DNA of 64,000 nucleotides from Lindgomyces ingoldianus (GCF_010093535.1 NW_022985186.1:358949-422948); one strand, 5' to 3'; counted from the first letter of the stretch, positions 34,925 to 45,668 are shown. The notes: generated from the sequence alone by a model not told the origin. Translations and numbers: made by a program.

Positions 34925-36081
34925 GGAGGTACTAATTTGGGATGGCGTGGAGATGGATGAGGCAAAAAGAAGCTATCAATATCTAATCGCGTTGAAATTG
35001 TGGAAACAAGCTCCTGTGGCCGTCAATCACGGAACGTCCCGACCGGCGTGGCGCCACCTTCAAGAAACTCGCACCTACTACTTCTGAAGCTGCAAAACTG
35101 TATCGAAATGATATTATTACCAGGATTGTTTGTTGTCAAACTATTTGCATATATCTACAACTTGCGAGAACATCCTACTATCTCTCGTGCTTTGGGAAGT
35201 GGACTTCGCGGGTGCGGGGTGATCGGGTGCGTGCGTGCCGGCGCTACACTGAGAAGCGCGCGATAAATTCGGCACCCACGACCTCAGATTGTATAGGAGG
35301 AAGCTCGATAGGAAGTTGTAAGCCTCGACCATAACCCTTTTTAGACAGCTTGTCTAGCCTTAACCTGCTCACTTTTTAGTACGGATAGCTTCCTCTAAAC
35401 TTTTTCAACAGTCTATAACGAACTCCAGGATTGGGAGAATAGAGGCGGGAATTTGTGTGGGGGAGCAGACAGCTCGTCGGCTGAGCAATCGACGGTCGCC
35501 CCGGATTGGTGGGTGGGAGGTCCGTTCCCCGCTAAGCAGCCAGAACCATTCAGTTCTGAAGCCCTACCGCCCATTCATATACTGTTTCCTCGACCCCGGA
35601 GCAACAGTATGGTTTGGTCTACACCCTCCTCCCATGAGCGGGTTTGTAACGCATATCTATGTGGTTCCATACAAACCATCCTTTTTCGATACAAATTAAG
35701 TCTTTGCGGTGGCTCACCCTACAAACCCGCACATGGAAGGGGGTTCATGGCGGCTCGCATTGCAACAAGTGCCGATGCGATACGAGGTGCAACAGCAATG
35801 AATCATAAAGACATGTATGGATAGCCGAACGAGGCGCCAAGTGTGTCGGAAAATTATCCCGAAGCTGTCAGTTTGAACGGCTCTGTTGCCTCTTTCCATT
35901 GCAAGTACGTTGGTGGCTGCCTAACGCCCCAATCCCGCCGTAACTGCTCGAGTTTTTGCCCACATAAACAGCCTGTATCTCATGGGAGAAAGTACATGAG
36001 TCAGAGCTTGACCTCGTGTACCAACCTTCGAGTAGTCCTATCATTGCCCTCGAAACTTGATAAATCAAATCAAATCAGAAA
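34925..36081. promoter_or_regulatory. Divergent intergenic region with the promoters of both island genes
   Basis: About 1.16 kb of normal composition between two divergently transcribed genes. I see no convincing TATA box or long pyrimidine tract near either start, and no repeat copies. Several overlapping short open frames exist on both strands, but none has recognisable content or splice support. Confidence 0.4.
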
Positions 36082-39000
36082 ATGCGCTTTTTGCGAATAA
36101 ACGACGATGGAAGCTTCAGCTTGATCTACTTTGTAGAGCGCGACGTGCCCAATTACGCAACCTTGTCCCACACTTGGCGGAGTCATCACGAGGCCACGTT
36201 TCAAGACGTCATCAATTGTACAACACCTAAATCTATCCCCGGCGGTCCGGCCTTCGACAAACTCCTCTTCTGCGGCGACCAGGCGAAAAAGGACGGATTG
36301 CAATATTTCTGGGTTGATACTTGCTGCATCGACAAGTCAAGCAGCGCTGAACTGAGCGAAGCTATCAATTCCATGTTTAGCTGGTATCAGCGCTCGACTA
36401 AATGCTACGTGCTTCTTACCGACGTTTCTATTCACTTGGGAAATAACGATTTAGACTATAGAGACTCCCAACTACGACAGAGCCGGTGGTTCACTCGAGG
36501 CTGGACTCTTCAAGAGCTTCTTGCTCCTCCTTCGGTTGAATTCTTTTCTCGTGAAGGAAAACTCCTTGGTTCTAAGAAATCGTTGGAAAAACAAATTTCC
36601 GAAATTACGAGAATCCCCATCTCCGCTCTTCGAGGAAATCCTCTTTCTTACTTTACTGTTGACGAGAGGATGTCCTGGAGGACAAATAGAGAGACCACAC
36701 TCGAGGAAGATAAGGTGTATTCTCTGCTTGGCATTTTCGGCGTCCACATGCCGGCAATCTATGGCGAAGGAGAACACCACGCGCTTCGTCGCCTCCAATC
36801 TGAGATCGAGATGCATTCAAAAAAACCCATTACCGACAAGAATCCAGACCTCCAGCACCCACTCAGTCAGTGGCTTGTGCCGTTTGAAAGAAATATTCGT
36901 TTCACCGATCGTGAGTCTGAGCTTGCCGAACTTCAAAACATGCTCTTCACTAACAATCAATTCACCAAAACTGCAATCTCTGGTCTCGGAGGAGTGGGTA
37001 AGACGCAGCTTGTGCTGGAGTTCCTCTATCGTCTTAGGGAGAAGCACGAGCATTTCTCGGCCATTTGGATTCAAGCTACTAGCATGGAGAGTCTGGATCA
37101 AGGATACCATGTTGTTGCTCGGCAATTTGGAATTCGAAGTTTGGGGGGCGAAGACACGGACATTAAAAAAGTTGTGCAGGACTTCCTAAGTAGAGACGGC
37201 GCAGGCCATTGGGTCTTGGTCTTTGATAACGCCGACGATATCAACATGTGGATCGACAAACCAAACTCCGCAGCTCATCAATCTACCCGGTTGATCGATT
37301 ACATTCCCCGGAGCAAGAATGGACGGGTCATATTCACGACGCGAGACAGGAAGGCCGCGGTGAAGCTCGCCCAGCAGAATGTGATTGAAGTGCCTCAGAT
37401 GACTGAAGACACAGCTACACGGATGCTGCGGAACCTTTTAATACACAAGGATCTTGTTGATTCCAGACCTGCGGATACGAAAGCGATGCTTGCATGGCTT
37501 ACCTATCTCCCACTGGCTATCGCTCAGGCAGCCGCATACATCAACGAGAATGGGATTAGCCTGGCGGATTATCTGGTGCTCGTGGGTTGCCAAGAGCAAG
37601 AGGCTATTGAGCTCCTCACCGAAGAATTCGAGGATGATGCGAGATATTCCGACATGAAAAACCCAGTGGCCACGACCTGGCTGATCTCATTCCGGCAAAT
37701 TCAACAACACGACCCTCTTGCAGCAGAATACATGTCTTTCATGGCTTGCATTAACCATAAAGACGTTCCTCAGCTTCTCCTTCCACCAGGGCCATCGCGA
37801 AAGAAGGAGATGGATTCAATTGGGACACTGAGCGCCTACTCATTCATCACCAGACGCTCAGAAGACTTGGCACTTGACTTACATCGACTTGTGCACCTCA
37901 CAGTTCGGAACTGGCTTCGGAATGAAGGAGTGCTTGCTGAGTGGACTCGCAGAGCCGTCGCGCGATTAGAAGAGGTATTTCCGGGCCACGCACACACGAA
38001 CAGGGCCGTGTGGAGAATGTATCTTCCTCACGCACGTTATGCCTTGGAGTCGAAGCTCATTGCAAAGGACGATGCCAAGAGGGTCGACTTGGAATGGAAA
38101 ATTGCAATGTGTTATTACAGCGACGGCCAGTTCGACGAGGCAGAGACTTTTTTTCGGGAAGTGATGAAGTTTCGGACAAATGTGCTTGGAGTGGAGCATC
38201 CAGACACGCTAAAGAGCATCGCGAAGCTGGCTTTGACATACCATGCACAAAGCCGGTTCCAAGAGTCCAAGGTACTCGGGCTAAGGGCGGTAGAGGCTCA
38301 GAAGCGGGTCCTCGGCGAAGAGGATCCTGAGACACTGACTACCATGAGCCACCTGGCCATGACGTGTAGCGATCTGTCGCAGTGGAAGGAAGCAGAAGAG
38401 CTCGAGCTGCAAACAATGGAACTTCGGACGCGCGTTCTCGGCGACGAACACCCGGACACTCTCGTTAGCATGAGCAATTTGGTGTATCTGTGCAACTGTC
38501 AAGGTTGGTGGAAGAAGGCTGAAGAGCTTGGCAAGCAGGTAATAAGCGCGCGCAAGAAGGTGCTCGGTATCGAGCATCCTGACACTCTCCTTAGTGTTGG
38601 CAACCTAGCACACACGTATAACAATCAGGGCCGGTACAAAGACGCCGAAGAGTTGCTAGTCCACGTAATGAATGTTCGTATAAGAGTGTTAGGAAAAAAT
38701 CATCCGCAAACGCTTAGCGGTATGAGCAACCTAGGAGTTAGCTACCACAATCAAGGCCGATTAGACGAAGCCGAAGCGCTCCAGGCGCAAGTAGTAGCGG
38801 CCCGCAAGGCCCTGCTGGGCCCGGAGCACTTCTCAACTTTGACGAGCATGGCTCATCTCTCATCGACATACTATAGTCAAGGCCGATTGACGGAGGCAGA
38901 GGAGCTTGGTTTGCAGGTGATGGAGTTGCGCAAAAAGGTCCTAGGCCCAGAACATCATCATACATTGACCAGCATGACCAATCTGGCATCGATTTATCTT

Positions 39001-39201
39001 GATAATGAGCAGTTGAGCAAGGCCGAGGAGCTTGGGTTACAAGTATTAGCGATCCGGATCAGAGTGCTAGGTATGGAGCATCACCATTCGCTTGCTAGCA
39101 TGGAGCACCTGGCAGCTACGTATAAGAAGCAAGGACGGTTAATGGAATCTGAGGACCTTGAGATGCAGGCCGCTGAGGCTCGAAAGAAGACGGTATCCTA
39201 G
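36082..39201 (+). CDS. HET-NB-ARC-TPR NOD-like receptor (STAND protein)
   Basis: Intronless, 1039 residues. The start has A at -3 and an in-frame TAA 21 bases upstream. HET domain: YATLSHTW (25-32), FWVDTCCID (76-84), SRWFTRGWTLQELLAP (134-149), plus the usual EDKVYSLLGIFG near 210-219. NB-ARC: P-loop GLGGVGKT (301-308), Walker B VLVFDNADD (378-386), sensor GRVIFTTRD (414-422) and a GLPLA-equivalent YLPLAIAQ (475-482). C-terminus: a partial TPR (about 667-700), then eight unbroken 42-residue kinesin-light-chain-type TPRs (701-1036) each opening VLG-x-EHP-type; the last three residues follow. In this family the repeats sense a ligand, the NB-ARC acts as nucleotide switch, and the HET domain triggers regulated cell death in non-self recognition. 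All key motifs are present, so it looks functional. It is likely cytosolic; no signal or membrane segment. The ligand cannot be told. Confidence 0.96.
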   Translation: MRFLRINDDGSFSLIYFVERDVPNYATLSHTWRSHHEATFQDVINCTTPKSIPGGPAFDKLLFCGDQAKKDGLQYFWVDTCCIDKSSSAELSEAINSMFSWYQRSTKCYVLLTDVSIHLGNNDLDYRDSQLRQSRWFTRGWTLQELLAPPSVEFFSREGKLLGSKKSLEKQISEITRIPISALRGNPLSYFTVDERMSWRTNRETTLEEDKVYSLLGIFGVHMPAIYGEGEHHALRRLQSEIEMHSKKPITDKNPDLQHPLSQWLVPFERNIRFTDRESELAELQNMLFTNNQFTKTAISGLGGVGKTQLVLEFLYRLREKHEHFSAIWIQATSMESLDQGYHVVARQFGIRSLGGEDTDIKKVVQDFLSRDGAGHWVLVFDNADDINMWIDKPNSAAHQSTRLIDYIPRSKNGRVIFTTRDRKAAVKLAQQNVIEVPQMTEDTATRMLRNLLIHKDLVDSRPADTKAMLAWLTYLPLAIAQAAAYINENGISLADYLVLVGCQEQEAIELLTEEFEDDARYSDMKNPVATTWLISFRQIQQHDPLAAEYMSFMACINHKDVPQLLLPPGPSRKKEMDSIGTLSAYSFITRRSEDLALDLHRLVHLTVRNWLRNEGVLAEWTRRAVARLEEVFPGHAHTNRAVWRMYLPHARYALESKLIAKDDAKRVDLEWKIAMCYYSDGQFDEAETFFREVMKFRTNVLGVEHPDTLKSIAKLALTYHAQSRFQESKVLGLRAVEAQKRVLGEEDPETLTTMSHLAMTCSDLSQWKEAEELELQTMELRTRVLGDEHPDTLVSMSNLVYLCNCQGWWKKAEELGKQVISARKKVLGIEHPDTLLSVGNLAHTYNNQGRYKDAEELLVHVMNVRIRVLGKNHPQTLSGMSNLGVSYHNQGRLDEAEALQAQVVAARKALLGPEHFSTLTSMAHLSSTYYSQGRLTEAEELGLQVMELRKKVLGPEHHHTLTSMTNLASIYLDNEQLSKAEELGLQVLAIRIRVLGMEHHHSLASMEHLAATYKKQGRLMESEDLEMQAAEARKKTVS

Positions 39202-41121
39202 AACAGCCTTTCATGCGTATTTCCATCTTTCATTAAGCATAATACGAGTGCGAGGTTTATGCGGGAGTTCAATGGGACCGGTTGCGCTTTCCTGTTGTAG
39301 TGATGCGGATTTTTGGGCTGCATCCGCGAGGCTGGATCCGCCACCCCACAACTGCGCAAGGTATCTAGGCCGGGTAGGTTCGGGTCACTAGAGTGCTTCA
39401 TCATCTCGTGGCCGGATCTAGCCGAGGCACTGGAAGAAGCTAACAAGGCTTTCCGCGTCCCGGGTATCTTCAGCAATCTGCCGAAGGTGGCTTGTTATGG
39501 TTGCTCCAGAGATATCGAGTCGATATCTTTCCTCTGCTCTTAACGTTAACTTACTCCTGACTTGACGATTGAAACATGTGTCGTGAAGTCTAGAAAACAA
39601 AGCGACATGTCCTCGGTAACATGGTAACGGGGAATAGCTCTTCAGATTACCAGAGTAGCTCTATGTCCGGGGACTTTTGGCTCACTTTCTAGAGACTTTC
39701 TATCACGGCTTTTGAAGTCATTTGCACTTGAAATGCCAAGTTTCACCCTTGCAATCTTATTAGCTAAGCTCCTGTACCGCCCAATGCTGTCTAGTTTTAT
39801 GCTTCCTAGATCCTTGTAACCCCCCAAGCATCCCTACCAGGTAGCCTTTGCAAGGACTTCGCGTGGTTTCATCCGACCTGGTCTCGACCCCCCCAGCCGA
39901 ACAGATGTTTCCAACCGAAACTCGGCTTTAATACGAACCAAGCCGCGCTAGTCGCCTTTCCCAGCAAGTTATTAGTATATAGAAGTACCCAGACTTACAC
40001 CTAGACTTTGTCTTAGTATAGCTTGGGAATTGTCTTGTGCTCGTTCAGGGTTTTGGTTGTGCCTCACTATCCCTAAAATAGACCCACATTCACCCTCTCA
40101 GTATATTGTCAACGCTTTCTACGCCATAGCCGTCTCGCTAAAATAATGACCGCCTCGTCTGCACCCAGAGAAGCCCAGCGCGTACATTCATTTGCCCTCC
40201 ATCAAAACCCCGTCTTTACTCGCCCGCTTTTATACCATAGAGCTCCTCTTACTACTTTCATTTGATGCAGACTTCTATTTAACCTGCTATCAGCCTACCT
40301 TGCTAATTAGTACTTAATTCCATACCAGTAGCTACCAAGCGCTTCTTCCTAGACTGTCGGTATATGTGTGGTTGTTCAACGAGGTGCATGAATCCATAGG
40401 TCCTTAACAGCGCAGGCCAACTAAATTCAAATGCCGGACTTGTGAGAATGTGTAAGTCGTCATTAGATGTGAGTCGGAGCTTTTACAATGTGGCAAAGGA
40501 GAGAAAGGGGGATGGGGAGGTGGCGCCCTTTTTGCTTCAGAGCTGCTTTCATCGTGACTTCTCTGTGAGAAAATGACTCAAACAACATGTGTGGCAATGG
40601 CGTCAAGGGAAGCAGATCTGTAACTAAGTTAGTAGCCGCAACACACACTTGGACGGAACTAACTGCCCAAAGCAAAGGATCGAACATGAAGGAAAAAGTC
40701 GAAGAATGACAAAGTATAGCACGAAAGAGAGAACAAAGCATTATCGTACACTTGTTCTATGCCTCGAACGTTCCGACCCCCTCGGAAGTGAAGGGATTGA
40801 GAATTTTGAGGGAGAATCGTACCAAGATTGCACCTTCCTAAGGGTAACCGGCACTTTCTCTGCACAATAGTGCCTCTGGTCATGTGCTGGCGATGTAGTA
40901 GCAGGCGTACGCCTTCAAATATGGCAGGGAAACACGTTATTAGTTAAGTGCAATGATCTGGAGGTGATTCGGATCCGGCTCGACTATATTGTAAAGAGGC
41001 CCTAGTTACAAGCCTTCGAGTGTACACGGAGTCATTTAGCGCTGCTGTAATGCGTATGTGCAAAGGGTAGTTTTAATATCAAATGCTCCCTGACGGAAAT
41101 TGAACAAGAATGAGAACATAC
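39202..41121. other. Intergenic region of the gene island, no gene supported
   Basis: About 1.9 kb of normal composition downstream of the NLR gene. Open frames of 60-90 codons occur on both strands, but they overlap one another and show no domain, splice pattern or codon bias. The first few hundred bases should hold the NLR 3' UTR. Confidence 0.5.
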
Positions 41122-41287
41122 TGTCGCACGTGTTTCACGCGATACCATACCCACGTACTGCACTATTCACTCATTAGGACTAGTTCCTTTCTCGTACAGT
41201 ATATAGTCAGCCCAGAGCTCTCTCGAGCTCCTTAGACCTTACAATACACTTGTACAATCCACTTTGTTTGGATCTCACTACCTTGTC
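41122..41287 (+). repeat. Dispersed repeat starting TGTCGCACGTG, copy 2
   Basis: Close match of 215-370, with a ~10-bp insertion. It lies in normal-composition DNA at the right side of the gene island and is almost free of RIP-type changes compared with copy 1. Confidence 0.7.
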
Positions 41288-42130
41288 GACTCGCTTACCA
41301 TATGACCCCTTCTCAGCTCATGCAAGACATACACTTGTAGTAAAATCTATACTTAAGAAAACGCGGCTAGACTTCGAACAACTGGAATCGCCCATAGTAT
41401 CAAGGGTCAAAGTAGAACAGGTATTCGACTTCACGACACAGGTGAAGATGCTATCATCAATCAAGGCGCATATTATTGACGACAAGTGTACGAAGGTCAT
41501 GTAAATTTAACTCCACTTTTCCCATTACATCGCGAATCGCAACACGCATGTTCGGAACTGATAGATTGCACTTCCTTGAAATATTTTTAGATCGCTGTAC
41601 ACTGTATGGCCAAAGCCTAGGTATTGATAGCTTTCCAATGTCTGCTACTCGTGAGTGGCTGGGCGAATAGGAACTTTGATGAAGAAGCAGCACAAAGTTG
41701 AGATAAATTGAAGACTGGGGAGAGGATACTAAGAAGTTCTTTGAGATATCTTTTTGAGGGCAACTGCAGGCGTCTGTGTAGGTCTCATGTCAGTTTTGAT
41801 AGTTATTGAGCCTCGACGATGCTCTCAACTGAAAATGTGATCTTTGCCACACAGAAAAGTTGGGTGGCCACCGTGGATGACGCAGAAGCCCAATGGAATG
41901 CTTTCAGGAGTATGAGCGAGGAAAAAAGCGTCGTAGCTTTCATACAGATGCGGGGGCTGTTGCGTGGTGGAAAGTACAAAGACTGTTTACTAGGTGGATC
42001 AATAGAAATAAATAGCAATAGATAAGTGATATGTAATACTACCAAATTGCTTAAACAGCAATTTTCATAGACTATATACTTTAAGTTGCTCTGGGGTTCT
42101 TTAATTTCAGCTCTGTGCAGAGTTGATATC
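41288..42130 (+). other. Possible gene fragments, unrecognised
   Basis: Two short frames stand out: 41316-41504 (ends RVKVEQVFDFTTQV... then a stop) and 41819-42025 (68 codons, starting MLSTENVIFATQKSW). The second has a clean composition and ends shortly before the solo LTR at 42131, so it may be an orphan exon or the truncated start of a gene. No domain recognised; both could be chance. Confidence 0.25.
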
Positions 42131-42420
42131 TGTAACGATTCGCATGAATCGTTCCATTCAAAGTTTACCCGACGAACCGAAATCCGAAGGTTCCTCGTAT
42201 CTGCCTCGATCTTGCCCTGGCCCCTGCTGTACCCCCTATTCCCCTAAGTATTTAGTCGCACCTCTCCCCTTAGCTAGCTTAGTAGTTTTCTGATATCCTC
42301 TTGTACAAGGCCTATAGGTGTCAATGGAACTCCCAGGTTTCTTAGTCCCCACGCACTCCCATACGCCTCTGAGTGGATTCACACCGCATTCAGACCTGTT
42401 GTCTTCCCTGCGCCGTTACA
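42131..42420 (+). mobile_element. Solo LTR, 290 bp, TSD ATATC, little mutated
   Basis: TGTAACGATTCGC...CGCCGTTACA, flanked by ATATC (42126-42130, 42421-42425). The second copy at 42768-43056 is in the same orientation, 347 bp further on. This copy sits at the island side and keeps near-normal composition. Confidence 0.9.
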
Positions 42421-42425
42421 ATATC

Positions 42426-42767
42426 CTGCTCTGCGAGAGATGGCTAAGCATTCTAAGACAGGTTATGTATCTAGGTTGTGATAGGCTTCATAGCCAAGAT
42501 CGTCATTGTCCTATATAGACTCACTTAGCTCTAGGCGTCTTCGGTCAACGCAGGAGTTATCCTATTAAAGAGAGTAGCGATATCTAGGGTTCTAATTGAA
42601 TTATTATTTGTAACACCTCTAGAGTTAAGCTAATGTTATTTTATAGTCATTTACATTTAGTAAATATGTTCTGTATAGGTTTTAAAGTTATAGATGTTTT
42701 AACAGCTGGATTATAAGCCGCAAATATAAGGCTAGATGTTCTAGAACGGGCTAGTATGGCCTTATCT
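42426..42767. other. Spacer between two related LTRs, composition drops
   Basis: The left half has normal composition; from about 42580 it becomes AT-rich. No primer site or polypurine tract is apparent, so it does not look like the interior of a retroelement bounded by these LTRs. No gene seen. Confidence 0.5.
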
Positions 42768-43056
42768 TGTAACGATTCGCTTGAATTGTTCCATTCAAGG
42801 TTACTGAGCGAACCTTGTATCCAAAGGTTCCTCGTATCGGCTCCGACCCGGCCCTGACCGCTGCAGTACCCCTATTCCCCTTAAGTATTTAGTCGCACCT
42901 CTCCGCTTAGCTAGGTTAGTAGTTTTCTAATATCCTTTGTACAAGGCCTATAAGTGTTAATGATATTTCTAGGTTACTAAGTCCCTACGTACTCCTATAT
43001 GCCTCTAAGTAGATTTATACTAGATTTAGACCTATTGTTATGCCTACGCTGTTACA
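42768..43056 (+). mobile_element. Second LTR of the TGTAACG family, 289 bp, RIP-mutated
   Basis: TGTAACGATTCGC...CGCTGTTACA aligns end to end with 42131-42420. Its 3' half has many more C-to-T and G-to-A changes. The flanks (TATCT and TTATA) are not a clear duplication, so it may be rearranged or the LTR of a deleted element. Confidence 0.8.
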
Positions 43057-43194
43057 TTATATTAGAAAACTTACTTTTACTAGTAACAGCGTTATTAATA
43101 ATATTACATTAATTATTTATTTAACTATGTTTAAGTCTAAGATATATTTAATTTAGGTTAAGTTATAATTTTTATATACTATTATATTAAATTA

Positions 43195-44522
43195 CAGTAC
43201 TAGGACAAAAGTCTGTTCCGGGCAGCATTTAGCGAGCCCTACTAAACATCTGCCCCCTCTATTTAATTAATTATATAGCCACTCTAAATAGTTGCATAAG
43301 CATAATTAATAGCTTATTTTAATTGCATTATTCTAATACTTTGTCTAGTAGCTATGCGCTTATTGCAGAGCTTATAGACAGCGCAGCATTAAAAAGATAA
43401 GCTTCTTAATTAGAGAATTAAGTATTTTCTACTATGCCTTCTTTAATGCTGCACAGAACTAATCCTACTTCTCTACAAAGTTGCCTATTGTAGCTATTTT
43501 AAAGTGCAGCCTATAAAGTGTCCTTCTTAGCGCCTACTATATATGTTTAATAGAGTTAAGGTTTAGAGAGTAAAAGGGAAAATTAATAACATTAATATAG
43601 TGCCTCTACAACTATTTACGCGTTACTCTTGCTGTGTGTATACACGTGTTATCCTGCTAGAATAGATCTTCTCTTTAGTAGTTACGCAGGAGACCTTTCT
43701 TAAGCGCTTAGATGTAGCTCTTAGCTAAGTAGCTGTAGTAGGGAGCAGCAGAGTCTCTCTTTATAATTATAAAAAGGCTCTAACATACCCTCTGTCTATA
43801 ATTAATCTAGATAGACGCCTGCACTATCTGTGTAGGCTGCTAAGCTGTAGAATGCTTCTTTATTATCTTATACCTTTACTTCTTTATAAAATAGTAAAAG
43901 CACTACTTTTAGTTAGTACTAAAGCCTTTTTTAATAAAGCACTTATTAAAGAAGCGCATTGTCTGTCTCTTTTAGTTAAAGCGCTGCTATGCTTTATCCT
44001 ACGCGCGCCTTCTGCCTACTGTAGCGTAGTTAATCTTAGGTCTACGCTTATAGTAAAAGTTAGTAAGATTAAACTTTTTAAGTATATAATAAGTAGTCTT
44101 AGTAGATATATGTAGTGTAAGGCTAGTCTTTTTAAGCAGTGTTTTGTACTCTATTTTTAGATATTTTTAAGCTGTTTAAAATAGTAGGCGCTTAGTATAA
44201 CATAATAGCTTAGAGAGGTGTCTAGATTAATAGTGTAAAAAATTACAGCTAGTTGCTTTCTAGCGCGTAATTATAGTGTTAATGCAGCGTGTTATGCAGG
44301 AGAATTCCTCTGCTAGTTCTGTAGCAGAAACGCTAGCCTTAGACTTTAAAATAATTAACTCTTACTGCTGCACTAATAACTTAGCATTCTAGCAACAATT
44401 ATGTAAAATTTCCTTGCTAAAAGACCTTATAGTAGCTGCGCAATTAATAGTAGAAAGATAGTGTTGTGTTTGTCGCGTTTCTTAGTTACGCGTTGCGGGA
44501 ACAGACTTTTGTCTTGGCACTG
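43195..44522 (-). mobile_element. Tc1/mariner transposon with 25-bp TIRs, TA duplication
   Basis: The ends are inverted repeats: left CAGTACTAGGACAAAAGTCT and the inverse of the right end CAGTGCCAAGACAAAAGTCT, both continuing GTTCC. TA lies on each side (43193-43194, 44523-44524). The length of 1328 bp is typical for one transposase gene. It is internally RIP-mutated. Confidence 0.88.
43250..44450 (-). pseudogene. Tc1-type (DDE_3) transposase relic
   Basis: On the minus strand, reading through stops, the C-terminal third is recognisable. A degraded LQDNARVHTA-type block (around 43640-43700) is followed by a stretch derived from the PPYSPDLNPIEHIW signature (around 43540-43590), then by RR-x-LYRLHP-like sequence. 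The N-terminal DNA-binding part is not legible. Not functional. Confidence 0.6.
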
Positions 44523-44637
44523 TATTTAGTTATTATGAATAAGATCTTAAAGACTTTTTCTTAACTAAAGCCTTCAAGTTTAGAACTTCCTATCCTCTAT
44601 AATTAAGATTGCCTTTAGAAAAGTTATAACACATGCG

Positions 44638-44945
44638 CTAAGGTAGAAACCTAAAGGCTATTAATAACTTATTAGAACTAGAGATAACTACTAGTGCCTA
44701 ACTCTTAACTAGTCTTAAACCTTAGTATAAAGTTTACAACACACTCTAGCTGCAGCTAAGGCAAGGTGCCTACTACTAGAGCTAAACAACTACTAACCTT
44801 AATAGCTAAACTCTCTTTTATAGAACCTAAAGCTAAAAACCTAATAGATTTAAAGTAAAACTATAGTAATATAGCCTTTAAAAACTAAATTACTTAATTA
44901 AAAGTAAAAATTAAGAATGTAACTAGATTAAAAACTATTTGTTTT
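44638..44945 (+). repeat. Dispersed ~310-bp repeat, copy 2
   Basis: Partner of 16908-17215. The two differ mainly by transitions. The following ~90 bases to 45033 are AT-rich with nothing recognisable. Confidence 0.7.
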
Positions 44946-45110
44946 AAATAACTTATGTTAACTACTAAATTACTTTTAATAATCCCTTAAATTACTTTTA
45001 CTACACTAATAGTAAAAAACCTTTTAGGCATTTTGTTGCGTTTGCTAAAAGGTTAACCTTCTAGCTAGCACAGCAGAAGGATATATATAGACGGATAGCT
45101 GTAGGCGACA

Positions 45111-45123
45111 CACCCTCTAGCTC
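45111..45123 (-). promoter_or_regulatory. Polypurine tract of the 412-bp TRIM
   Basis: GAGCTAGAGGGTG directly upstream of the 3' LTR. It is 12 of 13 bases identical to the tract at 5742-5754. Confidence 0.7.
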
Positions 45124-45355
45124 AAACTGTAGAACAAGAGAGGTAAAACAACCTTAACACACCCTCTCCTAGCCTAAGCAGAGGAACTTAGAGACAGATC
45201 TAAATACAAGGTAGCCTCTGTAATAAGCGCACTGCCTAAATGCTCTTTGCTAAGCATAGAAATTAAACACACTGTGCTTAGGGATAATGCAATTCTATTA
45301 GTAAAGCAGGGGTGTAAAAATTTTTATGCGCTAACTGTCTACACTAGGCCGCGAA

Positions 45356-45368
45356 CTAGGCTTATAAC
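45356..45368 (-). promoter_or_regulatory. Primer-binding site of the 412-bp TRIM, half tRNA-iMet type
   Basis: GTTATAAGCCTAG directly after the 5' LTR on the minus strand. One base differs from the three other sites in the window. Confidence 0.65.
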
Positions 45369-45668
45369 TGTTGCGTTTGCTAAAAGATCAACCTTCTAGC
45401 TAGCACAGCAGAAGGATATATATAGATAGATAGCTGTATGCGACACATCTTAAAGCTCTCCTAAAGCTCCTTTACTAAACGCACTCCTAAGATTAAAAAC
45501 CTTACATATAGCAAAAAACTAATGTATAAATGATAGTAAGCCTTTATTATAGACAGACTTAGCATTAATGCAGACTACTATTAGAGTAAACGCGCACGCA
45601 TAGCATTAGTATAGAGACACACTGCTAGTATTGCAAAGGAATACCTAGAGCCTAGATACCTAACTAAG

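Larger units (their letters stand above)
45034..45445 (-). mobile_element. Miniature LTR element (TRIM), 412 bp with 77-bp LTRs
   Basis: Direct repeats at 45034-45110 and 45369-45445 (minus strand TGTCGC...GCAACA) enclose 258 bp. The outer flanks are CATTT (45029-45033) and CATCT (45446-45450), a 5-bp duplication with one transition. On the minus strand the 5' LTR is followed at once by GTTATAAGCCTAG (45356-45368), the primer site also used by the Copia and 1847-bp elements here. The 3' LTR is preceded by GAGCTAGAGGGTG (45111-45123). A TATATATA box lies within each LTR. No coding capacity. It matches the definition of terminal-repeat retrotransposons in miniature, and is hardly RIP-mutated, as expected for something this short. 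Confidence 0.88.

Noticed and set aside
35453..35824. 123-codon frame upstream of the NLR gene
   Set aside because: Overlaps other frames of equal length, no recognisable content; more likely promoter/leader sequence.
36521..37189. 222-codon frame inside the NLR gene, and several antisense frames
   Set aside because: Other-frame shadows of a clear coding sequence with all motifs in the main frame.
41117..41332. CATAC on both sides of the 41122 repeat as target duplication
   Set aside because: The right CATAC lies 40 bases beyond the shared repeat, and the end before it is not CA.
42768..43056. 5-bp duplication around the second TGTAACG LTR
   Set aside because: TATCT against TTATA; only approximate after shifting the ends, so not claimed.
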